NCBI GenBank assembly: GCA_036498905.1
Contig: DASYER010000122.1
Coordinates: 62,001 to 126,000 of the forward strand
Direction: 5' to 3'
Source of the DNA: DAIDKA01 sp036498905
GTDB lineage: Bacteria; Pseudomonadota; Gammaproteobacteria; Steroidobacterales; Steroidobacteraceae
Length of the DNA stretch: 64,000 bases
The notes under the pieces are model-generated. The model was not told where the DNA came from and did no database searches. It worked only from the letters and a program-made list of their open reading frames with translations. Both the position numbers and the translations under genes were made by a program. Below are positions 42,160 through 51,610 of this stretch, piece after piece (positions within the stretch are counted from its first letter, which is position 1; every line of letters starts with the position of its first letter).

Positions 42160-42537
42160 ATGAACGAGGAATCAGGTTCGATAGCCGCCGTCGGAGCGAT
42201 GAGCTCCATGGATGACTACGCCCAGGAGCACTCGCCTTCGCCCCCGGCACCGGCGGATGTGTTGCATACGGCCACGTCTGCACCAGGCTCATCTGCCCGT
42301 CCCAGTCAACAGGCCGTCCAGAGCGCCCTGACACAGATCAATGCTCACCTGGCCAGCGTCGACCGGGTACTGTCCCTGAAGGTCGATCCGGGTTCAGGAT
42401 ACACGGTGGCACAGATCTCCAATGCAACGACCGGCCAGGTCCTGCAACAGTTTCCCAACGAGGACCAGATACAGCTGGAACGGATGCTGGCGCGCTGGTC
42501 GCACGGTGGCAACGTGCTGATGGACGAGGAAGTCTAG
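42160..42537 (+). CDS. flaG: FlaG family flagellar protein
   Basis: Protein of 125 residues. The C-terminal domain (about 50-120) has the FlaG pattern: INAHLASVDRVLSLKVDPGSGYTVAQISNATTGQVLQQFPNEDQI. The N-terminal half is a flexible Ser/Pro/Ala stretch. FlaG influences filament length in several bacteria, by an unknown mechanism. I start at ATG 42160 because GAGGG at 42146-42150 is nine bases away; GTG 42154 is closer than is usual. It overlaps the last four bases of convergent purL. Separated from fliC-fliD-fliS by the repeat gene and the sugar operon. Confidence 0.85.
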   Translation: MNEESGSIAAVGAMSSMDDYAQEHSPSPPAPADVLHTATSAPGSSARPSQQAVQSALTQINAHLASVDRVLSLKVDPGSGYTVAQISNATTGQVLQQFPNEDQIQLERMLARWSHGGNVLMDEEV

Positions 42538-45500
42538 GCGACGAAACGACGCGCATTGCGGAACATGCGCATCCAGCCGCTCCACTCCCCTACTGCATCA
42601 GGCGTCCAGGAATTCTGGACATTCCGGTACGAGCGCTCCGGGTGCGGCATGGTGATGGTCACCCGTCCGTCCGCGTTGGCCAATGCCGCGATCGCCAACG
42701 GACTGCCATTCGGATTCGCCGGATAGCGCTGCGCCGGCTGCCCGTCATGCGTCACGTAGCGATACGCTATCAGGCCACTGCGCTCACACTGGGCCAGCTG
42801 CTGCGCCGAGGCGAATTCGGCGCGGCCTTCGCCATGCGCAACGGCGATCGGCAACACCGATCCGGCCATGCCCTGCAGCAGCACTGAGGGCGAGTTCAGA
42901 ATTTCAACCAGCGTGAAGCGTGCCTCGAACTGCTCGACACGATTACGGACGAACCGCGGCCACAGTTCAGTGCCGGGTATCAGGGACTTGAGCGCAGCGA
43001 GCATCTGGCAGCCATTGCAGGATCCGAGGGTGAAGGTGTCCCCCCGCGCGAAAAAATCCGCGAACTGCACGCGCGCGCCGGCATTGAACAGGATTGACTT
43101 TGCCCACCCCTCCCCCGCGCCGAGTACATCGCCGTAGGAAAAGCCGCCGCACACCACCAGTCCCTTGAACTGCGCCAGGGTCTGGCGGCCGAGCAGGATG
43201 TCGGTCATGTGCACATCATGAGGCTCGAAGCCGGCCTGCTCACAGGCCGCCGCGATTTCGACCTGGCTGTTGACGCCCTGCTCGCGCAGGATGGCCACGC
43301 GTGGACGCACTCCCGTGGCGATCCATGGGGCGGCGATATCCTCCTGGGGATCGAAGCTCAAGGCCACGAGAAGACCCGGGTCGGCCACGTCGATCTGCGC
43401 CGCCAGCTCCTCCGCGGCGCACTGCGGATCATCGCGCAGCTGTCGCATCTGGAACGAAGTCTCGGACCAGGCGCGACGCATTTCACTCCACGGAGCAACC
43501 AGGTTCTCGCCGGCGCCGGCAATATGAATCAGCATATCGGTGCGCGGCGCACCGACGCGGCGCGTATGCGCCAGCAGTCCGTGTTCGGTGAGTACCTGCT
43601 GGAACTGCGTGCGCTGTGCGTCGCTGACCTGAACCACCACACCGGGCTCTTCGGCGAAGAGGTACGCGATCGTTGCCGACTTGCCGGACGCCGCGGCATC
43701 GATTTCCAGGCCGCAGTGCCCGGCAAAGGCCATCTCCAGCATCGTGACCAGCAGTCCGCCGTCGGAGCGGTCGTGGTAGGCCTGCAGCAACCCGGCCGCG
43801 CGCAGTCGCGGCATGGCCTGCGCCAGCGCGATCAGCAGTTTCGGATCATCGAGGTCGGGGGTCTCGGCGCCCATCTGTCCGTGGACCTGTGCCAGCACCG
43901 AGCCGCCCAGGCGCGCCTTGCCCCCGGACAGATCGATCAGCCACAAGGAGGATGGGCCCAGATCCTTACGCAGGACCGGCGTCAGCGTACGGCGCACATC
44001 GCCGACTCTTGCGAACGCAGAAACGATCAGCGACACCGGCGCGACCACACTACGGGTGGCACCTGACTGCTGCCAACTGGTCTTCATCGACAGGGAGTCC
44101 TTGCCGACCGGTATCGCGATTCCCAGCGCCGGGCACAGCTCCTCTCCGACCGCGCGCACCGTGGCATACAAGGCCGCATCCTCGCCGGGTTCGCCACAGG
44201 CGGCCATCCAGTTGGCCGAAAGCCGCACTTCCGCAAGGCTGGCGACGTCGGCCGCGAGGATGTTGGTGATGGCTTCGGCGACGGCCAGGCGACCGGAAGC
44301 CGGCGCGTTCAACACCGCCACCGGAGTGCGCTCGCCCATCGACATGGCCTCACCCGCATGGCCCGTATAGTCGACGACGGTCACCGCGACGTCGCTGACC
44401 GGGACCTGCCAGGGACCGACCATCTGGTCGCGGCTGATCAGTCCGCCGACGGTGCGGTCACCGATGGAAATCAGGAAGGTCTTGTCAGCGACCGTGGGAC
44501 AGCGCAGTACGCGCAGAATCGCTTCGCGCAGATCCAAGCCGGCGGGATCGAATTCCACGCCCGGTGCAACCTTGCTCGCCACATCCCGATGCATGCGCGG
44601 AGCCTTGCCCAACAGTATTTCGATCGGCATGTCCACCGGCATGCCGCCGAGCAGTGGATCACTGACCTGCAGCACGCCCGAATCATTGATCTCACCGATC
44701 ACCGCATACGGACAGCGCTCCCGGGCGGCAATGTCCGCAAACGGCTGCAATCCATCAGGCTGCAGCGCAATCACATAGCGTTCCTGCGCCTCGTTGCACC
44801 AGATCTGCAGCGGCGACATGCCCGGGTCGCCGCTCGGCACCGCACGCAGATCCACCCGCGCGCCGCGCTGGCTGTGCGCCACCGCTTCCGGCACGGCATT
44901 GGACAGGCCGCCGGCACCCACATCGTGGATGAGGGCGATCGGATTGTGATCCCCGAGCGCCCAGCAACGGTCGATCACCTCCTGAGCGCGGCGCTCGATT
45001 TCCGGATTGCCGCGCTGAACCGAAGCGAAATCCAGGTCCGCGCTGCTGCTGCCACTGGCCATGGAGGAGGCGGCGCCGCCGCCCAGGCCGATCAGCATGG
45101 CCGGACCGCCGAGCACGACCAGCTTCGCGCCCACCGGCACTTCGCCCTTTTCGACATGCTCACGGCGGATATTGCCCAGGCCGCCGGCGATCATGATGGG
45201 CTTGTGATAGCCGCGGGTGCGCTGCGCCTCATCACCGGCGGCGCGTTGTTCAAAGGTGCGAAAGTACCCGCAGATATTCGGCCGCCCGAACTCGTTGTTG
45301 AAAGCCGCGGCGCCCAGGGGGCCCTCGATCATGATGTCGAGCGCCGAGGCGATGCGCGCGGGCTTGCCGGGGCTTTGCTCCCAGGGTTGCTCGAAGCCCG
45401 GAATATTCAGATTCGAAACTGAGAATCCTGCGAGACCCGCTTTGGGTTTCGCGCCGACACCGGTCGCCCCTTCATCGCGGATTTCTCCTCCGGACCCCGT

Positions 45501-46433
45501 CGAAGCGCCCGGGAACGGCGAGATCGCCGTGGGGTGGTTGTGCGTTTCGACCTTCATCAGAATGTCGACCGGTTCGCGATGCCCGCGATACACACCCGTC
45601 GGATCCGGAAAGTACCGCACACCCATCGATCCTTCCATGACCGCCGCATTGTCGCGATAAGCCGAGGAGATGCCCTGCGGAGCGCGCTCATGCGTGTTGC
45701 GGATCATGGCGAACAGCGACTTGGGCTGCGCGATGCCGTCAATGGTCCACTGCGCATTGAAGATCTTGTGGCGGCAATGCTCGGAGTTGGCCTGCGCGAA
45801 CATCATCAGTTCGGCATCGGTCGGATCGCGGCCCAGGCGCGCAAAGGCTTCCATCAAGTAGGTGATCTCATCGGCCGCGAGCGCCAACCCGAGCTGCACG
45901 TTGGCTGTTTCGAGTGCCTGCCGACCTGCCTTGAGGCCGATCGTGCCCAATGTCCCGGGGGCGTGCCGGGCAAACAGTTGCTCAGCCTCGGCAGCGCTCG
46001 CGACTGCCATTTCGGTCATGCGGTCGAGCAGCGGCGCGGCAATGCGCGCCACGGCGGCCGGCTCCAGCGCGCGCTCGATCCCGAGTTCATAGCGAATGCC
46101 CCGTTCAATGCGGCGTACTGCACGCAGACCGCACACCTGCGCGATATCGGTGGCCTTGCTGGACCAGGGGGAGATCGTTCCCGCACGCGGCACGACCATC
46201 AGCACCTGAACACTCGGTGCGCCCGCCCGCATCCCCGGCTCGGCCGCCGGACCGTAGGTCAGCAGTTTGGCGAGCAGATCCTGCTCACCCGCCGTGAGGG
46301 GCGCCGAGACATCGACGAAATGGACATATCGCGACCGCAGGCTGAGGACCGTCGGCTCGACTGCCTGCAGCTGAGACAAGAGCTTTGCAATACGGAAGTC
46401 GGAGAGGGCGGCTCTGCCCTGAAGCTCGAGCAT
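42534..46433 (-). CDS. purL: Phosphoribosylformylglycinamidine synthase (PurL, large type)
   Basis: Cytosolic purine-synthesis enzyme of 1299 residues that turns FGAR, glutamine and ATP into FGAM. It is the fused form usual in gammaproteobacteria: an N-terminal PurS-like part (LQGRAALSDFRIAKLLSQLQ), two AIR-synthase-type halves (KVETHNHPTAISPFPGASTGSGGEIRDE in the first), and a C-terminal glutamine amidotransferase with the nucleophilic cysteine in FTLGSCNGCQML and the histidine in VAHGEGRAEF. It marks the end of the flagellar locus and is converged on by flaG, with a four-base overlap. Confidence 0.97.
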   Translation of the reverse strand: MLELQGRAALSDFRIAKLLSQLQAVEPTVLSLRSRYVHFVDVSAPLTAGEQDLLAKLLTYGPAAEPGMRAGAPSVQVLMVVPRAGTISPWSSKATDIAQVCGLRAVRRIERGIRYELGIERALEPAAVARIAAPLLDRMTEMAVASAAEAEQLFARHAPGTLGTIGLKAGRQALETANVQLGLALAADEITYLMEAFARLGRDPTDAELMMFAQANSEHCRHKIFNAQWTIDGIAQPKSLFAMIRNTHERAPQGISSAYRDNAAVMEGSMGVRYFPDPTGVYRGHREPVDILMKVETHNHPTAISPFPGASTGSGGEIRDEGATGVGAKPKAGLAGFSVSNLNIPGFEQPWEQSPGKPARIASALDIMIEGPLGAAAFNNEFGRPNICGYFRTFEQRAAGDEAQRTRGYHKPIMIAGGLGNIRREHVEKGEVPVGAKLVVLGGPAMLIGLGGGAASSMASGSSSADLDFASVQRGNPEIERRAQEVIDRCWALGDHNPIALIHDVGAGGLSNAVPEAVAHSQRGARVDLRAVPSGDPGMSPLQIWCNEAQERYVIALQPDGLQPFADIAARERCPYAVIGEINDSGVLQVSDPLLGGMPVDMPIEILLGKAPRMHRDVASKVAPGVEFDPAGLDLREAILRVLRCPTVADKTFLISIGDRTVGGLISRDQMVGPWQVPVSDVAVTVVDYTGHAGEAMSMGERTPVAVLNAPASGRLAVAEAITNILAADVASLAEVRLSANWMAACGEPGEDAALYATVRAVGEELCPALGIAIPVGKDSLSMKTSWQQSGATRSVVAPVSLIVSAFARVGDVRRTLTPVLRKDLGPSSLWLIDLSGGKARLGGSVLAQVHGQMGAETPDLDDPKLLIALAQAMPRLRAAGLLQAYHDRSDGGLLVTMLEMAFAGHCGLEIDAAASGKSATIAYLFAEEPGVVVQVSDAQRTQFQQVLTEHGLLAHTRRVGAPRTDMLIHIAGAGENLVAPWSEMRRAWSETSFQMRQLRDDPQCAAEELAAQIDVADPGLLVALSFDPQEDIAAPWIATGVRPRVAILREQGVNSQVEIAAACEQAGFEPHDVHMTDILLGRQTLAQFKGLVVCGGFSYGDVLGAGEGWAKSILFNAGARVQFADFFARGDTFTLGSCNGCQMLAALKSLIPGTELWPRFVRNRVEQFEARFTLVEILNSPSVLLQGMAGSVLPIAVAHGEGRAEFASAQQLAQCERSGLIAYRYVTHDGQPAQRYPANPNGSPLAIAALANADGRVTITMPHPERSYRNVQNSWTPDAVGEWSGWMRMFRNARRFVA

Positions 46434-46445
46434 CAGCGTGACCGC

Positions 46446-46790
46446 CTACTTGCGCGACGGCGGTTCACCCGCCGGAGCCGAATAGACGGGCATCGGGAAT
46501 GCGGTGACGTTGCCGCCCTCATGAGCGGTGATCTTGGCGGTGCCCTGCTTCATGACTTCGTCGATGCGCAAGATCGAGTGCAGAGGCAGAAAGCTGCGCT
46601 TTACCCCATTGAACTCGGTCTTGATGCGCTCCTCGTTGGGGTCGACGACCACGCTCGAGCGCTCCCCGAACACGATGTCCTCCATTTCGATGAAGCCGAA
46701 GAGGGTGCCGTGCGTGACCTTTTTGGCATAAACCTCGTAAATCTTCCCCTGATTGAGGAACAGGACTTTGAAAATGTGACTGGCTGCCAT
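46446..46790 (-). CDS. DUF1820 family protein
   Basis: Small cytoplasmic protein of 114 residues; HIFKVLFLNQGKIYEVYAKKVTHGTLFGFIEMEDIVFGE, then DPNEERIKTEFNGVKRSFLPLHSILRIDEV, is the DUF1820 pattern, common in gammaproteobacteria next to basic housekeeping genes. The function is not known. It ends 12 bases before the purL start on the same strand, so the two may be cotranscribed. Confidence 0.85.
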   Translation of the reverse strand: MAASHIFKVLFLNQGKIYEVYAKKVTHGTLFGFIEMEDIVFGERSSVVVDPNEERIKTEFNGVKRSFLPLHSILRIDEVMKQGTAKITAHEGGNVTAFPMPVYSAPAGEPPSRK

Positions 46791-46890
46791 GGGTACCGGG
46801 GGGTGAACTTGATACTTTGGGGCGCGATTATATGTCCCCCCACCGGCCGAAAACGGCCAACTGGGTGTATTTGTCCTTACGGGGGCGCCG

Positions 46891-48177
46891 GTGGCGCTAC
46901 AGCTTCGTATAATAAGTGATCACCGCAGGCTGCTCGGAGACCGCAGTTCAGTGGTGTTCGACAGTGTGGGCGGCAATATTGGCCGTTCGACGGACAATGA
47001 CTGGGTGCTGCCGGATCCGCAGCGCTTCGTTTCCGCACACCATGCCCGCATTCACTTTCGAGACGGCTTGTACGTCCTCGAGGACACCAGCACCAACGGT
47101 GTCTTTATCAACGACGATGACCGGCCGATAGCCCGGCGCGGCGCGCATGTCCTGCAGAATGGGGACATCCTGCGGTTTGGTGAATACCAGGTCGTGGCCA
47201 TGGTCGAAGCAGGCGCCTTAGGGCCCGCGGCGACCAGCAGCGTGGAAGTCCACACCTCGGCCCAAAGTGTCGAGGTATTGGCGGCACTGGGCCTGGCGGC
47301 GCAGACCGACCTGGGCGAAGCGTTCGACATGGATGAGCTGCTTCAGGCGGATAGCGCCGACTTCAAAAGGCCGCTGGCGGTGAATGCCTACGGCCAGCCA
47401 ATCGCGCCGCCGTCATCACCACGACCGGCGACATCGCCCACCGATTTGAGCGCGGCGCTCGCCGACAGCGAGACCGAACGTCGCGCCATCGCGCGGCGCA
47501 TCGAGCGCCTGGCCCGGGCCGCCTCGCGCGCCCAGGACCGGCGCGTGGCTGCCGGGCCGCCCGTGCCGGCGGATGCAAACAGCGGCCTGTCGGCCTTCTG
47601 CAAAGGCGCGGGCATCGCGGCGGATCATTTCGCACCCGAACTGCAGGTACGTCTGCTGCAGCTGGCCGGGCAGCTGATTCGCGAGACGCTGGTCGGTCTG
47701 AAGGATCTGGAGCGCGCGCGTACCGAGGCGCTGCGTCCCATGCAGATCGAGACGGCCTCGAACACCGATGATCCGCGACCGTCGCTGGCACACGCCGGCG
47801 TGGAGGATCTGCTGGTGCAGATCCTCAGTCAGCACGAGAGCCGTCGGCTGGATGCCGTGCAATGGCTGCGCGAAGTGCTGGATCGGGCCAAGACCCATGA
47901 TCGGGCCACCTTCGATGCGCTGCGTACCGCTTTCGTCGACTTCGTGGCGCGTCTTGATCCTGCGGAACTGGAGTCCCGCTTTGGCCGCCCTGCCCGCAGT
48001 GCGGCCGACGGCGGTGCACGCAACTGGGAGCTGTACATCGAGTTTTACCGCAGTATCGTCGCGAAGGCCGACGGCCAGCTGCCGCGCGTATTCCTGAATG
48101 CGTTCAGCGCCGCGTACGAAGAGGACCTGCGCCAGCCGGCAAGCCTGCGGCGCGCCCTGGGCCAGAACGGCAGTTAG
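46891..48177 (+). CDS. tagH: TagH-type FHA domain protein (T6SS-associated), orphan
   Basis: Protein of 428 residues. The FHA domain at about 25-105 shows GGNIGRSTDNDWVLPDPQRFVSAHHARIHFRDG and DTSTNGVFIN, the phosphothreonine-reading loops. A variable linker follows. The C-terminal domain (about 230-420) has the type VI secretion TagH pattern: LSAFCKGAGIAADHFAPE, then FGRPARSAADGGARNWELYIEFYRSIV and FLNAFSAAYEEDL. TagH normally sits in a T6SS cluster with a Ser/Thr kinase and phosphatase; none of these is in the window. The start is GTG 46891, with no strong ribosome site. Stop overlaps the Rieske gene by four bases. Confidence 0.85.
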   Translation: MALQLRIISDHRRLLGDRSSVVFDSVGGNIGRSTDNDWVLPDPQRFVSAHHARIHFRDGLYVLEDTSTNGVFINDDDRPIARRGAHVLQNGDILRFGEYQVVAMVEAGALGPAATSSVEVHTSAQSVEVLAALGLAAQTDLGEAFDMDELLQADSADFKRPLAVNAYGQPIAPPSSPRPATSPTDLSAALADSETERRAIARRIERLARAASRAQDRRVAAGPPVPADANSGLSAFCKGAGIAADHFAPELQVRLLQLAGQLIRETLVGLKDLERARTEALRPMQIETASNTDDPRPSLAHAGVEDLLVQILSQHESRRLDAVQWLREVLDRAKTHDRATFDALRTAFVDFVARLDPAELESRFGRPARSAADGGARNWELYIEFYRSIVAKADGQLPRVFLNAFSAAYEEDLRQPASLRRALGQNGS

Positions 48178-49277
48178 TCCTGGGGCTTACCGCACCGGGC
48201 CAGCACCGTGCGCAGATCGCGGATCGGGGGAAACACTTCGTTGTTCCAGTCCGCACCTTGGGCATCGTAGGCACGCTGCTCGAACTCCACGATTTCCTTG
48301 TCCTCGCGGAAAATGTTTTCCGTGAAGTGCGTGACGAACGGCCATACGGCGTGGATCAGGCCGGGCACCGGTGGCTTCTTCACAGACAGATAGCCAAATG
48401 TCCGGTTGGTGCGCTGTGCGGCATCCAGCGGTGTGTAGCCCAGCCACACCGAAAGTACCGGATCGGTATTGTCGTAATCAGTATTGCGGCCCAGCCACAC
48501 CCGCAGACTCTGATACGGGTAGTCGGTGCGGATGCGCATATGATCCGAGAAGTTGCCCTTCTTTTGGGTGCGCCGGTTGCGGGTCAATTCGACGATGACG
48601 CGTTCACCGGCCGACTTGCCGCCGCCGGCGCGACTGAAACTGTATTCAACCTGCGCCCAGTTCTCGCCATGGTCGCGTCCCAGGCACTTGGCCGTAATCG
48701 AGCCCATCTGCTTGCGGTGCATGAACTGATGGTTCATGTCGAACAGGTTCTCGTGCATGAAGGTGTAGTGGCAGGCCACCTCACGATTCAGCTGCCGGGT
48801 CTTGTACGCCGGGCTGGCGTAGGCGCCCAGGGAGGCAGGCCGGCGGCTGTCCGCGAGAGCCGGGTCGCCCGGAAACACGAAAATGAGATTGTCGACCTCG
48901 TGGACCGGATAGCTGCGCACGCCGTTCGGCAGCCGCTCCTTGCCGAGGTAGGGCACATCCACGCACTGCCCGGTGCCGTTATAGGACCAGCCGTGGTAGT
49001 GGCACTTGAGCTGGTTCTCGCACACCACACCTAGATGCAGGGGCACCTGCCGATGCGCGCAGCGATCTTCCAGGGCGTACGCCTGCCCGTTGTGACCGCG
49101 GTACAGGACGATGGGTTCGCCGGCAAAGCGGCGCCCCAGGGTCTTGCCCTTCTTCAGCTCATCCCCCCAGGCCAGGGGATACCAGAAGTCAGGGTGCGCG
49201 CCCACCCGCCGCAAGTCATACGGCTGCGGGGCGCTGACGGGAGGGGTCGCCAGCCGGGTCACGGCATCTTCGAGCAT
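48174..49277 (-). CDS. Rieske non-heme iron oxygenase, alpha subunit type
   Basis: Oxygenase of 367 residues of the phenylpropionate/vanillate demethylase class. The Rieske cluster ligands are C73, H75, C92 and H95 (CAH-16-CHYH). The mononuclear iron site follows in HENLFDMNHQFMH with D180, H183 and H187. It would need a ferredoxin reductase from elsewhere; none is adjacent. The substrate cannot be told; aromatic methyl ethers or sterol-like substrates are both possible for this group. It lies 48 bases after tRNA-Ser on the same strand. Confidence 0.9.
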   Translation of the reverse strand: MLEDAVTRLATPPVSAPQPYDLRRVGAHPDFWYPLAWGDELKKGKTLGRRFAGEPIVLYRGHNGQAYALEDRCAHRQVPLHLGVVCENQLKCHYHGWSYNGTGQCVDVPYLGKERLPNGVRSYPVHEVDNLIFVFPGDPALADSRRPASLGAYASPAYKTRQLNREVACHYTFMHENLFDMNHQFMHRKQMGSITAKCLGRDHGENWAQVEYSFSRAGGGKSAGERVIVELTRNRRTQKKGNFSDHMRIRTDYPYQSLRVWLGRNTDYDNTDPVLSVWLGYTPLDAAQRTNRTFGYLSVKKPPVPGLIHAVWPFVTHFTENIFREDKEIVEFEQRAYDAQGADWNNEVFPPIRDLRTVLARCGKPQD

Positions 49278-49324
49278 CGATTACTCCGAACGCGTGGCGC
49301 TGCTGGTCATGATTTTCACATAAG

Positions 49325-49417
49325 TGGCGGAGAGGGTGGGATTCGAACCCACGTGCCGGAATTACCCGACCATCCGATTTCGAGTCGGCGCCGTTGTGAC
49401 CACTTCGGTACCTCTCC
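49325..49417 (-). tRNA. tRNA-Ser (anticodon CGA)
   Basis: On the minus strand the 93-base sequence begins GGAGAGG and ends CCTCTCC-G-CCA, so the acceptor stem is perfect and CCA is encoded. The anticodon loop is CTCGAAA, closed by CCGA/TCGG, giving anticodon CGA. A long variable arm and the T-loop GGTTCGAATCCC are present, as in serine tRNAs. Confidence 0.97.
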
Positions 49418-49579
49418 GGACTGCCTAAGCCTTGCGCGGAATTTTACTTTCAAAAACAATCACTTGTGCCGCGTAATAGCGTCCGGACATAATCCAACCG
49501 CGTTCTGTAGCACCGTGGGCCTGCGCCGGGCTTCGGTGCGGTATTCTAGCCGAACCTGAAGGCTTGAAGTGAGGTCCCA

Positions 49580-51040
49580 ATGCGTCGATTGTCGACCATG
49601 GACGCGTTCTATCGGTTCTATAAGGGGAGGCAGGTCACCCGCTGCGTGATGGCCACCGTGGCCCTGACGTTCCTGGTCGCGGCCAGTTATTCGCCTCCCC
49701 CGCGGTCGGTCAATCCGGTACGCACCAAAGGCGAGCTGCGGGTGGTGACCCTCGAGGGCCCGACGACCTATACCAAGGGCACCCGCGGGACCGAAGGTCT
49801 GGAGTTTCGGCTGGCCCAGGAGTTTGCGCGTGAGCAGGGCTTGGACCTCTATATGTACCCCGTCGCAAGCCCCGCCCGCATGCGTGCCGAGCTGGCCGCC
49901 GGACGGGCCGACATCGCCGCAGCGCAGGTGACGGCAGACAAGTCCTGGGCGCAGGTAGGCAATGCCGCCGCGGTGTACGACCGTATCCCGCAGCTGGTCG
50001 TCTATCGCCGGGGCGAGGATCGGCCGGCGCAGGCGGACTTAGCCTCCCTGCATCTGCTGGTCAGGGCCGGAAGCCCGCAGGAGGAGATGCTGCTGCGGCT
50101 GAAGATCCGGTTGCTCCCGAAGCTGGGATGGACTGCCATTTCGCCACATGGCGTGGATCCGATCCGGGATATCCAAAGCGGCGTCGGGGATTACGCCGTG
50201 GTGGATGCCGGTGAATACTCCTACGCCCGGCACCTGTACCCGGATGTGATACCCGCATTCGCGCTGCCGGAGACGAGACCCGTGCAATGGGTGGTGCGGC
50301 ACACCGACCCCGATCTGTACGCGGCCGTGAACCACTTCGTCGAGACTGCACAGCAAACCGGCCTGCTCACTTCATTGCTGGCGCCGCCGTTGCAGGATCG
50401 GCGGGTGTTGGCCTATGAGGACACGCGCCAGTTCCATGAGGACATCGCGGCGCGATTGCCGCAGTACCGTTCATGGTTTGAGGAAGCCTCGGAACAGACC
50501 GGTGTCGACTGGCGTCTGCTGGCGGCCATCGGCTACCAGGAATCCAAGTGGGACCCGCAAGCGCAGTCTTCGATGGGTGCATCGGGCATGATGATGCTGA
50601 CCGCGGACACGGCCGATGCGCTGGGCGTGGAGGACCGTTCGGACGCCCATGAGAGCATTCTCGCCGGCGCACGCTATTTCCAGGAAGTACGCGCGAAAGT
50701 ACCGGCGCATATTCCGGAGCCGGACCGCACGTGGCTGGCGATCGCGGCCTACAACGTGGGCTATGGACATGTCGAAGACGCGCGCCGACTCGCACAGATG
50801 CGCGGCAAGAACCCGGACTCGTGGCAGGACGTGCGCGAGCAGCTGCCGCTGCTCGCCGATGAGACCTGGTATGACCGGCTCAAGCACGGCTTCGCGCGCG
50901 GCGCCGAACCCGCACAATTCGTCGATCGCATCCAGCGCTTTCTGAAACTGCTGGAATGGCAGCCGCAAGATGCCTTCAAGGTGGTCCAGCCGGCGGCTGA
51001 AAATCCGGATGCCACCTGGGTTGGCCGGCCCGCCGCCTGA
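49580..51040 (+). CDS. mltF: Membrane-bound lytic transglycosylase F
   Basis: Enzyme of 486 residues that cleaves peptidoglycan glycan strands to 1,6-anhydro products. A single N-terminal membrane anchor is at about 20-40. A periplasmic solute-binding-like regulatory domain follows (about 50-280: GELRVVTLEGPTTY, LEFRLAQEFAREQGL, GRADIAAAQVT). The C-terminal lysozyme-like SLT domain has the catalytic glutamate in AIGYQESKWDPQAQSSMGASGMM. The order purL, then mltF with tadA, is common in gammaproteobacteria. Confidence 0.94.
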   Translation: MRRLSTMDAFYRFYKGRQVTRCVMATVALTFLVAASYSPPPRSVNPVRTKGELRVVTLEGPTTYTKGTRGTEGLEFRLAQEFAREQGLDLYMYPVASPARMRAELAAGRADIAAAQVTADKSWAQVGNAAAVYDRIPQLVVYRRGEDRPAQADLASLHLLVRAGSPQEEMLLRLKIRLLPKLGWTAISPHGVDPIRDIQSGVGDYAVVDAGEYSYARHLYPDVIPAFALPETRPVQWVVRHTDPDLYAAVNHFVETAQQTGLLTSLLAPPLQDRRVLAYEDTRQFHEDIAARLPQYRSWFEEASEQTGVDWRLLAAIGYQESKWDPQAQSSMGASGMMMLTADTADALGVEDRSDAHESILAGARYFQEVRAKVPAHIPEPDRTWLAIAAYNVGYGHVEDARRLAQMRGKNPDSWQDVREQLPLLADETWYDRLKHGFARGAEPAQFVDRIQRFLKLLEWQPQDAFKVVQPAAENPDATWVGRPAA

Positions 51041-51043
51041 GGC

Positions 51044-51496
51044 TCAGCGACGCTGTGCGAAAAACTGCTGCAGCTGTGCCGCGCACTCCTCGCTCAACAC
51101 GCCACCGAAAACATCCACCCGGTGATTGAGACCGGGCAGTCGGAAGATATCGACAATACTGCCCGCAGCACCAGCGCGGGGATCCCACGCGCCGAACACC
51201 ACGCGCCGCACGCGCGCATGCACGATCGCCGCTGCGCACATCGCGCACGGCTCTAGCGTCACGTACAGCGTCGTATCCGCCAACCGGTAGCTGCCCAGCG
51301 CGCGGCCACCCGCGCGCAAGGCCTCGATTTCGGCGTGCGCCGTTGGATCGTGGCTGCTGATCGGACAGTTGCTCCCACGTGCGATCACGCGCTCGCCGAG
51401 CACCAGGACGGCGCCCACCGGGACCTCGGCGCGTTGTTGTGCCTGAACGCCGAGCTCAAGTGCCTGGCGCATGTAATCAGCATCTGAAAGCGGCAT
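51044..51496 (-). CDS. tadA: tRNA-specific adenosine deaminase TadA
   Basis: Zinc enzyme of 150 residues that makes inosine at the wobble position of tRNA-Arg(ACG). The zinc ligands are H54 (in the HAE motif, with E56 as the proton shuttle), C84 and C87 (PCAMC). VPVGAVLV and FGAWDPRAGAAGS are further family features. It is convergent with mltF, leaving only three bases between the stops. Confidence 0.95.
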   Translation of the reverse strand: MPLSDADYMRQALELGVQAQQRAEVPVGAVLVLGERVIARGSNCPISSHDPTAHAEIEALRAGGRALGSYRLADTTLYVTLEPCAMCAAAIVHARVRRVVFGAWDPRAGAAGSIVDIFRLPGLNHRVDVFGGVLSEECAAQLQQFFAQRR

Positions 51497-51552
51497 GGCT
51501 GCACATTAGCCCAAGCCTTGCGAATGCACTTGACCGGGCATCTCGTACTATC

Positions 51553-51566
51553 TAAGATATATCTTA
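51553..51566. promoter_or_regulatory. Palindromic operator before the PadR gene
   Basis: TAAGATATATCTTA is a perfect 14-bp palindrome between tadA and the PadR gene, 45 bases before its ATG. TA-rich palindromes of this kind are the sites of YqjI-type PadR regulators, so autoregulation is likely. Confidence 0.65.
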
Positions 51567-51610
51567 ATTAGATCGCACAACGCGACTTAAGACAGTCTCA
51601 AGGATTCATC

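Noticed and set aside
43209..46919. Long plus-strand frames (285, 354 and 461 codons) opposite purL
   Set aside because: purL is continuous and strongly conserved over the whole stretch; the opposite frames have His/Arg-rich composition typical of antisense GC-rich codons.
49325..49417. tRNA-Ser as an integration site for a mobile element
   Set aside because: No integrase, no repeat of the tRNA 3' end and no phage genes are present around it.
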